A stretch of 64,000 nt of DNA from an uncultured Dehalococcoidia bacterium (GCA_951813535.1 OX638345.1:633029-697028), one strand, 5' to 3'; positions 1-9,254 are shown, counted from the stretch's first letter. Notes: generated by a model not told the origin, from the sequence alone. Made by a program: numbers and translations.

Positions 1-70
1 AAATGTGCATCACGAACTTTGACCGAGACAATACCCTATAGAACCTGACCTCATTCTGGAGGACCGTGAT

Positions 71-646
71 ATGCTGCCAAACCGCCGAGGCCGCGGTCGA
101 GAAGGGTTCCAAATCGGCCGTCTTATCATGGTGTTGAGCAGTATTTCGCCGCTTTTCTTACTGTGGGCCATTAAGGGGATTTCCATCGTTCCTGATGTCT
201 ACGTTATCCCATGCTGTGCGCTGATCATCGTGCTCCCCGCCGCGTTCGTTCTAGGGCGAATCAGAGTCGCCAAAAAACAACGCGACACGCGTCGCCTGAG
301 AGTCGGCACCGTAGCAAATTACGATTATCATGCTCTGACATATATTTTTGCCATGCTTTTGCCTTTCTACCGCCAGGACATCGACACTGTACGGGAACTC
401 GCTGCGATTCTCGTTGCAATTGTCTTCATTATTATAATATTCTGGTACTTAAATCTTCATTATATGAATGTGATTTTTGTTTTAGGCCGTTACAAGACAT
501 ATCTCGTGCATCCACCCGTCGACGGCAATCCATATGGCGGAACCATGCCGTATGTGCTTATCAGTCGCCGACCGAACATCATTCCGGACGACGTGGTAAT
601 CGGATACCGCGTCACCAATACTGTCTACCTGGAGGAGCATAAATGA
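71..646 (+). CDS. kwaA: KwaA-like membrane protein of a Kiwa-type defence module
   Basis: A 191-residue integral membrane protein. Hydrophobic segments lie at about residues 17-36, 44-64, 86-101 (weaker) and 110-135, followed by a soluble tail of about 55 residues. A GGAGG ribosome-binding site precedes the ATG. The stop overlaps the start of the next gene (ATGA), so the two are translationally coupled. A four-helix protein of about 190 residues coupled to a DUF4868-like gene is the published layout of the Kiwa antiphage system, in which KwaA sits in the inner membrane and works with KwaB. The name rests on size, topology and partner rather than on a diagnostic motif. Base composition is visibly less GC-rich than in the genes from 1.9 kb onward, which suggests acquisition by transfer. 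Confidence 0.6.
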   Translation: MLPNRRGRGREGFQIGRLIMVLSSISPLFLLWAIKGISIVPDVYVIPCCALIIVLPAAFVLGRIRVAKKQRDTRRLRVGTVANYDYHALTYIFAMLLPFYRQDIDTVRELAAILVAIVFIIIIFWYLNLHYMNVIFVLGRYKTYLVHPPVDGNPYGGTMPYVLISRRPNIIPDDVVIGYRVTNTVYLEEHK

Positions 647-1659
647 CGATCGATCTTAGGTTCAACTTCGACGAGATCCGCCACGTTGAATTCGGGATTG
701 GCAAGGATGCTGCCAGCGACCAAATCTTTCGCACTGTGCCGATAGGCAACCGTGCTCAAACGGAACTTCGACGGATAGCTTCCAACACTTGGTCAGAGAT
801 GCTCACGAGCGTCTCCGGGCAACCCACGCAAACCAAATTCGAGCCGATAGTTGACATTGATCAGGTCAGCAGTTTCATCCCGATTTCTGATGATCAGACC
901 ATGCGGTTACGACTTGATGGCGGTCCTACAACGTATGAAATAGCAGAAAAATACGGAGGCACCGAGTATGTATACTTGCCCGTGAGCGACGATAAGGTCG
1001 CGGTCTTGCGCGATTTGCACAATGCGCATCTAGATATGACCATCGATATATTTGATGATGTGGCGACGATATTTTCTTATTTCGCACGCATGTGGGACGA
1101 GGACGGCAACCGGCTTACAGCAATCAAACGGGCAACGTCGTTCAAGGGTCTCGCACAAAAAGGAAACCTCCTATCGATGTCTGCTAACGTCCTTGACATC
1201 GTTGATGATAATATTTTTAAGCTCGATAGTAGCTTTGACATATTGGTGGATGATGAGCACGTCCATATTTGGCGCGCGAATAGTTTTGAAGCTATTGGCA
1301 AATTGCGCCAAGATATCCTGGCTTCGGTAGACGACAATGTTGAAATTATCAAGGAACATTTGGATTTTGTGGACTTTGGGCCGATCGGGCAGTTTGCTAG
1401 CCAACACATCAACGGCGCCCGCTACCTCGCATCAATACGGTCTCAGTTGACACCTGATCCAATAAACAAAATTTCACTTATCAAACTGTGCAACGACACC
1501 GGGGTTAGAGTGTCCGAACACGACGGCCTAATTGTAGTAGAGCAGAACCACGTAGTGGGGTTTCTCGAAGTTTTGGATCGGCGACGGTATGGGATAGAAC
1601 TCGTCGATGGGAAATTGGAACAGTTCCGAGCTTCTAGCCGGCAACGGCTGAACCGGTAG
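643..1659 (+). CDS. kwaB: KwaB-like DUF4868 protein of a Kiwa-type defence module
   Basis: A soluble protein of 338 residues whose ATG overlaps the kwaA stop codon, with GGAGGAG just upstream. The pattern looks like DUF4868 (KwaB): an N-terminal half of beta-rich sequence, a central region around residues 165-215 with a phenylalanine/leucine-rich LDSSFDILVDDE stretch followed by an ANSFEAIGKL segment, and a C-terminal block near residues 305-335 (FLEVLDRRRYGIEL, then a short serine/arginine-rich end). In studied Kiwa systems KwaB is the DNA-binding effector that cooperates with membrane KwaA against phage. No transmembrane segment or classical nuclease motif is visible. Assignment is by recognition of this family pattern plus the coupled membrane partner. 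Codon use is more AT-rich than in neighbouring genes. Confidence 0.62.
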   Translation: MTIDLRFNFDEIRHVEFGIGKDAASDQIFRTVPIGNRAQTELRRIASNTWSEMLTSVSGQPTQTKFEPIVDIDQVSSFIPISDDQTMRLRLDGGPTTYEIAEKYGGTEYVYLPVSDDKVAVLRDLHNAHLDMTIDIFDDVATIFSYFARMWDEDGNRLTAIKRATSFKGLAQKGNLLSMSANVLDIVDDNIFKLDSSFDILVDDEHVHIWRANSFEAIGKLRQDILASVDDNVEIIKEHLDFVDFGPIGQFASQHINGARYLASIRSQLTPDPINKISLIKLCNDTGVRVSEHDGLIVVEQNHVVGFLEVLDRRRYGIELVDGKLEQFRASSRQRLNR

Positions 1660-1876
1660 CCGTCGAGCAGTTGCGCCGAAAACTGGAAGTGGTGGGCGTC
1701 GACTAGGACTTGGGATGTTTGTACTTGTCCAGGCTATATCAAAGCCTTACCAAACGACAGGTAAAGTTTGCCGAAAGTGCCGCACTGATCCGAATGTGAT
1801 GGTGCCTGTATAATCCCCCCATCCCAGCGAACCCGCCCCTCCCGGCGCGTTCGCATTCCAACGGAGGCTATTCCCC

Positions 1877-2695
1877 ATGGATTTTGGACTTGAAGGCAAA
1901 CTGGCATTTGTGGGCGGCGCCAGCCGCGGCATCGGCAAGGCAATCGCCCTGGAACTGGCCCGCGAGGGCGCCGACGTGGTCGTGGCATCGCGCTCCATGC
2001 CCGACCTCGAGGCGACCGCCGCCGAGATCGCCGAGACCACGGGCCGCCGCGCCATCCCCATGTCCTTCGACGCCACCAATCGTGAACAGGTGGACCGGGT
2101 CATCAACTCCGCCGCCGACACCCTGGGCGGACTGCACATCCTGGTCAACAGCGCGTCGCTGCCCGGCGGTTCGCCGTCGGCCACCGGCCCCATCGAGGAC
2201 CTCATCGACGAGGAGCTGATCAGCGACTTCGACGTGAAGTTCGTCGGCGCGCTGCGCTGCTCCCGGGCCGCCATTCCCCTGCTCAAGGCCCAGGGATTCG
2301 GGCGCATCATCAACATCAGCGGCCTCAACGCCCGCAACGCCGGCAACCTCAGCGGCGGCGCGCGCAACACCTCGCTGGTACACATGACCAAGACCCTGGC
2401 ATCCCAGCTGGGCCAGTTCGGCATCACCGTCAACTGCATCCATCCCGGCACCACCCGCACCGAGCGCACGCCGAGCCTGCTGGCCGCCCGCGCCGAGCAG
2501 CTGGGCGTCTCGCCGGAGGAGGCCGAGGCGCAGGACTTCTCCCCCGGCTCAGCGCGCGGCAACCACATCTGCCGCATGGTCGACGCCTCGGAGATCGGAT
2601 ACCTGACCGCTTTCCTCGCCTCCGACAAGGCGTGGGCCATCACGGGCGAGCTGATCGCGGCCGGCGGCGGTACCGGCAGCGCTGTGTATTACTAG
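1877..2695 (+). CDS. SDR-family protein lacking the YxxxK catalytic pair
   Basis: A 272-residue short-chain dehydrogenase fold. The N-terminal glycine motif GGASRGIG (residues 13-20) binds the dinucleotide, and the active-site serine region INISG is present. Where classical SDRs have YxxxK, this protein reads GGARN directly before TSLVHMTKTLA, so both the catalytic Tyr and Lys are missing. It may therefore be a divergent SDR with other chemistry or a nucleotide-binding non-enzyme. The C-terminal part (ITGELIAAGGG) is ordinary for the family. It lies upstream of a CoA-transferase and an enoyl-CoA hydratase on the same strand, which hints at a role in acyl-CoA or aromatic catabolism. The substrate is unknown. 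Confidence 0.85.
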   Translation: MDFGLEGKLAFVGGASRGIGKAIALELAREGADVVVASRSMPDLEATAAEIAETTGRRAIPMSFDATNREQVDRVINSAADTLGGLHILVNSASLPGGSPSATGPIEDLIDEELISDFDVKFVGALRCSRAAIPLLKAQGFGRIINISGLNARNAGNLSGGARNTSLVHMTKTLASQLGQFGITVNCIHPGTTRTERTPSLLAARAEQLGVSPEEAEAQDFSPGSARGNHICRMVDASEIGYLTAFLASDKAWAITGELIAAGGGTGSAVYY

Positions 2696-2710
2696 CAGCG
2701 CTCAAGATTT

Positions 2711-2740
2711 CCCGGCGGCGTTTTGTTTGCCGCCGCCGGG
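2711..2740 (+). terminator. GC-rich hairpin downstream of the SDR gene
   Basis: A perfect 10-bp stem (CCCGGCGGCG paired with CGCCGCCGGG) closes a T-rich 10-nt loop, 16 nt after the SDR stop. No U-tract follows, so it may slow or end transcription without being a textbook intrinsic terminator. Confidence 0.4.
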
Positions 2741-2879
2741 ATCAAAGTTGCCAGGCGAGAAGCCCGGGAAACGCTGATGATCCTCAACGCCGCGGCGCAA
2801 ACCAACACCGATCTCCTTCCCCCGCTGCTGCAGGAATACCAGAACGGCTCGGCGGCCGCATAGCCGACAGGCGGTGACC

Positions 2880-4082
2880 ATGACCAACACATCCGCTCCT
2901 CTCTTCGGCGTGCGCGTCGCCGATTTCTCCGTGCACGCGGCCGGCCCCTTCGCCGGCATGATCCTTGCCTCCCTGGGCGCCGACGTGATCAAGGTCGAGT
3001 CGGCGGCGCGCCTTGATATCACGCGCCGGCCCCACGCCATGTACGGCAAACCCCCGTCGTCCTTCGAGCAGGTGAACGCCAGCAAGCGCTCTGTCACGCT
3101 CAACCTCAAGGAGGGGCGGGCGCTGGAACTGGCCTACGACCTGGTGCGCATCTCCGACGTCGTGCTGGAAAACTTCCGGCCCGGGGTGATGGACCGGCTG
3201 GGCCTGGGCTACCCGCAACTCAGGGAGATCAAGCCGGACATCATCATGGTGTCGCTGTCGTCCAACGGGCAGACCGGACCCGAGGCACGCTACGCCGGAT
3301 ACGCTCCCATGTTTGCCGCGCTGGGCGGGCTGGGCTACCTGACCGGCTACCCCGACGGGCCGCCGGTGGAACTGCGCCACGCCATGGACCACACCGGCGG
3401 GATGATGGCGGCCTTCTCCGCGGTCGCCGCGCTGTGCGCTCACCGCAACCACCAGGTGGGCCAGCGCGCCGACGTCGCCGTGCGCGACATTGCCACCGCC
3501 TTCATGGGCCACGCCCTCATGGACACGGCCATGAACGACCGCGACGCCGTCCGCAACGGCAACCGCGACGACGCTATGGCTCCCCACGGCGTGTTCCCGT
3601 GCTTGGGCGAGGACCAGTGGGTGACCATCACGGTTGCGAACGATGAGCAGTGGCGCGCGCTGAGGGAGGCCATGGGCCATCCGGCCTGGGCCGACGCCGA
3701 CGAATATGGGGACGCCTTCCTGCGCTGGCGAAACCAGGACAGCCTGGAACACAGCCTGTCACAATGGACGGCCACGCGCACCGCCGCCGAGGTCACCGAC
3801 TTGCTGCAATCCGCCGGCATCGCCGCATTCCCTTCGCTCTCCGCCGACCAGCTTATGGTGGACCCGCATCTCGCCGAACGCGAAGCCTTCCCCACCACCG
3901 TCCATGCCGAGAAAGGCGAGCAGCGAGCGGTGGCCCCGCCCTGGCGTTTCTCCGAGACCCCCACCGATCCGTTGCGCTGGACGCCCGACCTGGGCGAGCA
4001 CAACCGCGAGGTATTCTGCGGCCTGCTGGGCATGGACGAGGCCGAGCTCGCCAGCCTGCAGGAAGCCCGCATCGTTTGGTAA
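2880..4082 (+). CDS. CaiB/BaiF family III CoA-transferase
   Basis: About 400 residues, the usual length for family III CoA-transferases, which move CoA between carboxylic acids. The family hallmarks are in order: an FAGMILASLGADVIKVES block near residue 25, VVLENFRPGVMDRLGLGY around 100, and IIMVSLSSNGQTGP near 125. The MDHTGG segment near 168 is where the catalytic Asp is expected. The ATG at 2880 is preferred because AGGCGG lies 5-10 nt upstream; an in-frame GTG six bases earlier is possible. It is followed after 25 nt by an enoyl-CoA hydratase, so the pair probably activates and then processes an acyl-CoA substrate. The substrate cannot be read from sequence. Confidence 0.93.
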   Translation: MTNTSAPLFGVRVADFSVHAAGPFAGMILASLGADVIKVESAARLDITRRPHAMYGKPPSSFEQVNASKRSVTLNLKEGRALELAYDLVRISDVVLENFRPGVMDRLGLGYPQLREIKPDIIMVSLSSNGQTGPEARYAGYAPMFAALGGLGYLTGYPDGPPVELRHAMDHTGGMMAAFSAVAALCAHRNHQVGQRADVAVRDIATAFMGHALMDTAMNDRDAVRNGNRDDAMAPHGVFPCLGEDQWVTITVANDEQWRALREAMGHPAWADADEYGDAFLRWRNQDSLEHSLSQWTATRTAAEVTDLLQSAGIAAFPSLSADQLMVDPHLAEREAFPTTVHAEKGEQRAVAPPWRFSETPTDPLRWTPDLGEHNREVFCGLLGMDEAELASLQEARIVW

Positions 4083-4107
4083 CCCTTGACCGAACTGGAG
4101 AACGATA

Positions 4108-4914
4108 GTGACCGACTACTCCTCATACCAGCACCTGCTCATCGAAAAGTCCGACGGCATCATCACGCTGACGATGAACCGTCCGGAGACCCTCAACTCC
4201 ACCAACTTCCGGCTGCACAACGAGCTCAGCCGCATCTGGCTGGACATCGGCGCCGATCCCGAGGTGCGGGTTGCCGTTGTCACCGGCGCCGGCGAGGCCT
4301 TCTCGGCCGGCGGCGACTTCGAGATGATCGAGCAGGCCATCGACAACCCGGCCATCGTCGCCCAGAACACCAAAGAGGCCGGCGACATCGTCTACAACAT
4401 CCTCAACCTGGACAAGCCGGTCATCTCCGCCATCAACGGCGTGGCCGTGGGCGCGGGACTGGCGGTGGCCCTGATGGCGGACATCTCCATCGCTGCCGAG
4501 GATGCCCGCATCACCGACGGGCACATCCGGCTGGGCGTCGCCGCCGGCGACCACGCGGCCATCATCTGGCCCCTGCTCTGCGGCATGGCCAAGGCCAAGT
4601 ACTACCTGCTCACCTGTGACTTCCTGGACGGCAGGGAGGCCGAGCGCATCGGGCTGGTCAGCATGGCCGTGCCCCGGGATGAGCTTATGGAAACCGCCAT
4701 GCGCGTTGCCCGACGTCTCGCCGACGGGCCGCAGCCCGCCATCCGCTTCACCAAGCGCGCGCTGAACCAATGGCTCCGCCAGGCCGGCCACACCTCCTTC
4801 GACTACTCCCTGCTCGCCGAGGCCCTGGGCTTCTTCGGCGATGATGTGAAGGAAGGCCTGGCCGCCCTGCGCGAACGGCGCCGCCCGGAGTACCCGTCGG
4901 CGCAAGAGGGGTGA
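4108..4914 (+). CDS. Enoyl-CoA hydratase/isomerase family protein
   Basis: A 268-residue crotonase-fold protein starting with GTG. The oxyanion-hole segment [16 protein letters not shown] is near residues 53-70. The second core block, [17 protein letters not shown], lies near 112-128 and is followed by the [10 protein letters not shown] loop. In true hydratases a Glu usually sits in this loop; here an Asp occupies the equivalent place, so hydratase, isomerase or hydrolase activity cannot be separated. It comes directly after a CoA-transferase gene and one base before a small retropepsin-like gene on the same strand. Confidence 0.92.
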   Translation: MTDYSSYQHLLIEKSDGIITLTMNRPETLNSTNFRLHNELSRIWLDIGADPEVRVAVVTGAGEAFSAGGDFEMIEQAIDNPAIVAQNTKEAGDIVYNILNLDKPVISAINGVAVGAGLAVALMADISIAAEDARITDGHIRLGVAAGDHAAIIWPLLCGMAKAKYYLLTCDFLDGREAERIGLVSMAVPRDELMETAMRVARRLADGPQPAIRFTKRALNQWLRQAGHTSFDYSLLAEALGFFGDDVKEGLAALRERRRPEYPSAQEG

Positions 4915-4915
4915 T

Positions 4916-5314
4916 ATGGGGACCTTCAGTTGTCCGATTGAGGTCATATCCGCCGACGGCTCTCGCTCCGAAACTGTAGACGCGCTGGTCGATACCGGCT
5001 CAACATACACCTGCCTGCCGGCGAAGTTAATGCACGAAATGGGGATTGTCCCGTATCGCCGCATTCAGTCGGAACTTGCAGACGGAAGTATCGTTGAGGA
5101 TGACGTCGGGTTGGTTCACGTACGGGTGGACGGCGTTTATACGCCCACGATTGCCATCTTTGCCGACGAAGGGGCCCCGACTCTGCTGGGGGCATACACA
5201 CTGGAAGGCGCGCTGTTGGTGGTAGACCCGGTCCGTCAGCGGCTCGCCCCCACGCACGCGCTAAAGATGTCTAAGGGTAGCCAGGGCCTGGTAAACGATC
5301 GGCCTTCGGATTGA
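4916..5314 (+). CDS. Retropepsin-like (clan AA) aspartic protease domain protein
   Basis: A small 132-residue protein with the single-domain retropepsin pattern: an ALVDTGSTYTCLP active-site segment at about residues 23-35 (catalytic Asp in DTGS), then an LADGS turn, and a hydrophobic TLLGAYTLEG block that matches the second conserved retropepsin motif. Such proteins would dimerise to form an active site. A paralogue with the same layout lies at 12594-12995. The gene starts one base after the enoyl-CoA hydratase stop. The substrate is unknown; solitary bacterial members are poorly characterised. Confidence 0.82.
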   Translation: MGTFSCPIEVISADGSRSETVDALVDTGSTYTCLPAKLMHEMGIVPYRRIQSELADGSIVEDDVGLVHVRVDGVYTPTIAIFADEGAPTLLGAYTLEGALLVVDPVRQRLAPTHALKMSKGSQGLVNDRPSD

Positions 5315-5539
5315 ATGCGACAGCGCCGATCCGGCAACGGATGTTGCGCTAGAGGAAGGGCCCCACGTCGGACCGACCGGTAGGTAGAGATCGGGCCCGG
5401 CTCTCTGTGTATCGTTGGCGACTTTGGCCCGTCAGCCGCCGCTCCTTGTCCCACCGGCCAGCATCGGTTATAAAACGCTGCATGAACCGCCGCCAGTGGC
5501 GCGGCAACCTTCAAGCGACCGATCAGGGGAACCAATCAG

Positions 5540-6475
5540 ATGACCTACCCACCCCATATTTTTGCCGATAACCCAATCAATCGCGGCGAGGCCGAGCGTC
5601 GCGACGAGGACTGGATACTCCAACAGGCTGCAGATCCGGCCAGCAGGTTCCTGCCCTTCCGGAACCTCAACGTCCTGCTGACCGATCAGACCCCGCCGGA
5701 GTTGGGCTGGCTCAGCCCGGCCATATTGCGCTCACCGCCCCCCGAAGCCGAGTGGATTTTCCTGGGACTCCTGGACGACGTGGCGCACTTCTCCATTGAC
5801 CTGTCCAAGTCATCACATACGGCCGACCGCGTGGAGGAAGAGACAGGCTGGCATTTCGAGGACTGCCGCACCGCCGGCGAGACCATGTCCGGCCCCAACA
5901 CGGGCCTGCTCTCCCACGCCCGCGCGCAACTGGACTGGAACCTGCGCCACGGATTCTGCTCGGTGTGCGGCCATGCCACTGACAAGAAACGGGGCGGCCA
6001 GGCGCGTCAGTGTCCGTCCTGCAACGCCCAGCATTTCCCGCGCACCGACCCGGTGGTGATAACCGTGGTTACCGATGTGGAACGTGATCGCTGTCTCCTT
6101 GGCCAATCCCGGGGCCGCCTGCAGCGAATGCGCGCTTACTCCGCTCTGGCCGGCTTCATGGACCAGGGCGAGGCCATCGAGGAGGCCGTGGCCCGCGAGG
6201 TCATGGAGGAGGCCGGCATCAAGGTCAAGAACGTCCGGTACCACTCGTCCCAGCCGTGGCCTTTCCCGTCCTCGCTGATGATCGGCTGCCTGGCCGAGGC
6301 CGACACCACCGACATCAACATGGACGACGAGGAGATGACCGACGTGCGCTGGTTCGACCGGTCGGAGGTCCTGCTGGCCCTGGAAGGGCGCAGCGAAGAG
6401 CTGACGGTGCCGGGTCCCATCGCCATCGCGCACCACCTGATCAAGTCGTGGGCCACCGGCGCATCGATCGGGTAG
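5540..6475 (+). CDS. nudC: NAD(H) pyrophosphatase (Nudix)
   Basis: A 311-residue NudC-type Nudix hydrolase that cleaves NADH to NMNH and AMP and, in studied members, removes NAD caps from RNA. A zinc ribbon is formed by Cys140, Cys143, Cys158 and Cys161. The Nudix box follows at about residues 205-228 (GFMDQGE, then REVMEEAGI). The NudC-specific SQPWPFPSS motif just downstream separates this subfamily from other Nudix enzymes. The ATG has GGGGAACC upstream, a modest ribosome-binding site. The gene stands alone between short non-coding gaps. Confidence 0.95.
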   Translation: MTYPPHIFADNPINRGEAERRDEDWILQQAADPASRFLPFRNLNVLLTDQTPPELGWLSPAILRSPPPEAEWIFLGLLDDVAHFSIDLSKSSHTADRVEEETGWHFEDCRTAGETMSGPNTGLLSHARAQLDWNLRHGFCSVCGHATDKKRGGQARQCPSCNAQHFPRTDPVVITVVTDVERDRCLLGQSRGRLQRMRAYSALAGFMDQGEAIEEAVAREVMEEAGIKVKNVRYHSSQPWPFPSSLMIGCLAEADTTDINMDDEEMTDVRWFDRSEVLLALEGRSEELTVPGPIAIAHHLIKSWATGASIG

Positions 6476-6598
6476 TCCCCGCGCGCTGTCCCTCGGCGAA
6501 CTCCCGTCGCGACGAAAATCTCCTGACAACGTCCCGTTGCGCCTCCGGCGGGCGATTCCATATCGTGGAATCAACGCTCACCGGAGGTGCTCTTCATT

Positions 6599-7219
6599 GT
6601 GACCAGTTCGTTTCCGACGGACAGCTACCTGTTCCTCACCGGAGATGACGCTGAGCAAACGGAATGGCCGGCGACAGCTTTTCCGGAGTACACGGACGAA
6701 CGCCTGGCTCAGTTCGCAGATCATCTTTGGGCCGTGTCCAATGGTGACCTCGCCTCCGGCCTTACGGCCCTGAGCAGCGCGGGGCTGTACACCCTGGTCG
6801 TCGCGTTGGCATGGGCGGCCGGCGTGGGCCACAGCTCGTGGAGCGCCGACCGGCGCATCCGGGATCAACTTCCGGCGATCACGCCGGCTATGCTCGCCGA
6901 ATTGCGCCGCCGTGACTACCGGGGCCTGGGAGATGATCCGACGGGGCCGGTTCGCCGGGGACGCCTATTGCAATTGGTCGGCGCGTTCACACCCTTGTCC
7001 CAACCGGGCGGCACGATTCGCCAACGCCAGAAGATGTCAGGCGCGTGTCCCTTCTGCGGCGACCCGACGTCGCTGCGGGTTTCCCTTCCCGCGGTGGCCT
7101 GGCGTTGCTTCGGATGCGACCGAACAGGCGACCTGCGCGAATTTGCCGAGTGCCTGCTCACCCGGGCCCGGCAGGTCCTGGAATGCTCGGGGGTCCCAGG
7201 ACACCTTCCCCGTCCGTGA
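6599..7219 (+). CDS. Unknown protein with C-terminal four-cysteine zinc finger
   Basis: About 206 residues. GTG at 6599 is chosen because GGAGG lies 11 nt upstream; a GTG at 6587 would overlap that site. The N-terminal 100 residues match no family I recognise. Near residues 145-185 a CPFCGDP...WRCFGCDRTGDLREF stretch resembles the CHC2/primase-type zinc ribbon (CPxC...CFxC..GD..F), so nucleic-acid binding is plausible. The last 62 bp overlap the 3' end of the metallopeptidase gene on the other strand. Function unknown. Confidence 0.65.
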   Translation: MTSSFPTDSYLFLTGDDAEQTEWPATAFPEYTDERLAQFADHLWAVSNGDLASGLTALSSAGLYTLVVALAWAAGVGHSSWSADRRIRDQLPAITPAMLAELRRRDYRGLGDDPTGPVRRGRLLQLVGAFTPLSQPGGTIRQRQKMSGACPFCGDPTSLRVSLPAVAWRCFGCDRTGDLREFAECLLTRARQVLECSGVPGHLPRP

Positions 7220-9254
7220 CCCAGACCCGGTACCGGGCCCGCTCCATGGTGGCCGGCGCCACCGGCGAGACTGCCACAACCAGTCGCCCGCCGTCGGCCA
7301 CCGGCAGATGGCCGACGTGGCCGACGTACTGCTGGCTGTCGGCGTCCCACTCCAGTTCCATCATCGTCGCCGACGACTCCGCACTGTCCTCGATTACCCA
7401 CACTATCCAGTCCTGCCGCACCCGGTTGTTGACCAGGACAAACCCGTCCGCCTGCCAGCCAGACCCGTTTGTTCCGCCGGCCTCCCACGAAGCGGTAATG
7501 TCCCGCACGCAGGCGCCGATGCCATGAATGGCGTCGTCCGTGACGTAGTGGAACCGGACCAGCGCGTCCTGGCCGGCGTAGTCGGTCAGCGGCACCGTCA
7601 CGTCGAGCCAACCGTCTGTGCCGGTGTAGCCGTGGCCGTAGCTGTTGCCCAAGGGGTTGGCGTCGGTCGTGCCGTCGGCGGGAAGCACGTCCCAGGTCAG
7701 CCCGCCGTCGGTCGATGCCTCGAGGTACAGGTAGTCCCAATCTTCCTCGATGTCGTACCAGAGATCGAACGACAGCGACGGTTCCTCGCCGCCTGATGTC
7801 GCGGCGGGCACCGCCAACTCGCGCGTCAGCGTTGATGACGTGTCATCGCCCCGGTTGCTCCACCAGCACCCGCCTTCCGGCACGTCCGTGGGCAACAACT
7901 GGGTGACTCCATCACCCTCGAACTGCACGGTCACGGGTCCGCTGGCGTCCTTCAGTTCGACGTAATCGATGCCGTATTGAGGCAGCGATACCTTCGTTCC
8001 GTCGTCGCCCGGGCGCTCCGTTCGGGTAATGTCGGCCTCGATGTCCAGGCCAGCGTATCCGAAAGGATCCCCGTCGTCGTCGAGCAAGTTGGCGACCATC
8101 CAATCAGCAAACACCGAATGGAATCCGGCGGTTTCGCCGGCGGCGGTTTCGGCCCCGCTCTCCGCCAGAAAAGCGTCCACGGCGGCGATGCCGTTGTCCG
8201 GCCCGGCCAGGAGATCATGCAAGCCGCCGTCGGGGACATACCGCTCCCGCAGGTAGTGGGCGAACAGCGCCGCCGCTCCATAGTTCAGGCCGATGTCGCT
8301 GTCCAGGTCCTTCGGCCAATTGACCAGCGACGCGTTGGGCCGCCGCAGGTAGTGACGCATACTGCCCGGCGCATACCCCGCCTCGGTGACGGCCAGCTCG
8401 GACAGCCCCTCGTTGAGCCAGGTGGCCTCTGCCGGGTCCGCGTACCAGTGGATGGCGTGCTGTAGCTCGTGGGCCAGGACGGTGAGATATTCCGGGCTGC
8501 CCAGGGGAATTTCCCGCGCGTTGATGTAGATGGCTGGCACACCGTTGCTGAACGGCTGCACGGAAGCCGGATACGGGTCCGCGCCCGATACGTATCCGCC
8601 GACGCCCGGTATCCGGCCGTTGATGATGTGCCCTCGCTGTGGGTCTGCGTCAGATCCGGGAGCCGCGCCGAAGACCGCCGTCACCCTCGGGTAGATCTGC
8701 GCCTCGACGTCCGCCACCGATCGTTGCAGGTCAGCATCGTCGACCTTCAATCCCTGCTCGATCCACCAATAGGCGTGCTCGGACACCGCAGCGACGACAA
8801 ACTCCTTGCTCACCATTCTGCTGCGGGGGTAGTCCAGCGTCCAGAAGTTCGTCGTGTGCCCGACTTCGGGAAGCCCGTCCGCGAAGCGCGGCGGCAGCGG
8901 GTCCGGTTCCACTCCGCCCCAGCGGAGTTGCCGCGCCAACTCCGGCAGGTCGCGGTCCGGCGGAACCGGGAAATCGGCGGCGACCATCGCGCCGTTCGGC
9001 ATGGCCGATGGATTGACTGCCGCCGGCTCCGTCGGGCGTGGCAGGTCTCCGGCATTGCCGACAGTGGGCGCGGCGACTGGTGTCGGTGTTGGGACTGAGA
9101 CTTGATGGGTGGCCGGTGTTGCGCGGACGGAAGGGTGGTCACCAGACTGTTCCGGGACCGTCGCCTCCGATGCGGGAGAGCTCGTATCACAGGCCAGTCC
9201 GATCAGCAAAAACGCGGCCAACGCCGCGCCAATCATGAGTCGCGTTATGCGCAT
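7158..9254 (-). CDS. Secreted zinc metallopeptidase lipoprotein with HExxH motif
   Basis: A 698-residue exported protein. The N-terminus is a lipoprotein signal ending in LIGLAC (Cys22), then a Thr/Pro-rich linker. The zinc site HELQH is at residues 262-266, followed by WLNEG at 279-283, whose Glu is the likely third ligand, as in gluzincins. The C-terminal half from about residue 400 is a beta-sandwich type region (FDLWYDIEEDWDYLYLEAS) reminiscent of the domains of immune-inhibitor-A-like M6 peptidases. It probably digests extracellular protein at the cell surface. The 3' end overlaps the zinc-finger gene on the other strand. Confidence 0.85.
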   Translation of the reverse strand: MRITRLMIGAALAAFLLIGLACDTSSPASEATVPEQSGDHPSVRATPATHQVSVPTPTPVAAPTVGNAGDLPRPTEPAAVNPSAMPNGAMVAADFPVPPDRDLPELARQLRWGGVEPDPLPPRFADGLPEVGHTTNFWTLDYPRSRMVSKEFVVAAVSEHAYWWIEQGLKVDDADLQRSVADVEAQIYPRVTAVFGAAPGSDADPQRGHIINGRIPGVGGYVSGADPYPASVQPFSNGVPAIYINAREIPLGSPEYLTVLAHELQHAIHWYADPAEATWLNEGLSELAVTEAGYAPGSMRHYLRRPNASLVNWPKDLDSDIGLNYGAAALFAHYLRERYVPDGGLHDLLAGPDNGIAAVDAFLAESGAETAAGETAGFHSVFADWMVANLLDDDGDPFGYAGLDIEADITRTERPGDDGTKVSLPQYGIDYVELKDASGPVTVQFEGDGVTQLLPTDVPEGGCWWSNRGDDTSSTLTRELAVPAATSGGEEPSLSFDLWYDIEEDWDYLYLEASTDGGLTWDVLPADGTTDANPLGNSYGHGYTGTDGWLDVTVPLTDYAGQDALVRFHYVTDDAIHGIGACVRDITASWEAGGTNGSGWQADGFVLVNNRVRQDWIVWVIEDSAESSATMMELEWDADSQQYVGHVGHLPVADGGRLVVAVSPVAPATMERARYRVWVTDGEGVLGPPSIPGPAGPG

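Noticed and set aside
1660..1720. A short frame after kwaB (VAVEQLRRKLEVVGVD then stop) that reads like a protein C-terminus.
   Set aside because: It has no start codon of its own and is not in frame with kwaB. It could be a gene remnant, but it is too short to support.
2632..2877. Possible small gene between the SDR and CoA-transferase genes.
   Set aside because: The two overlapping frames have poor starts, no ribosome-binding site and no recognisable motif, and a GC hairpin lies inside them.
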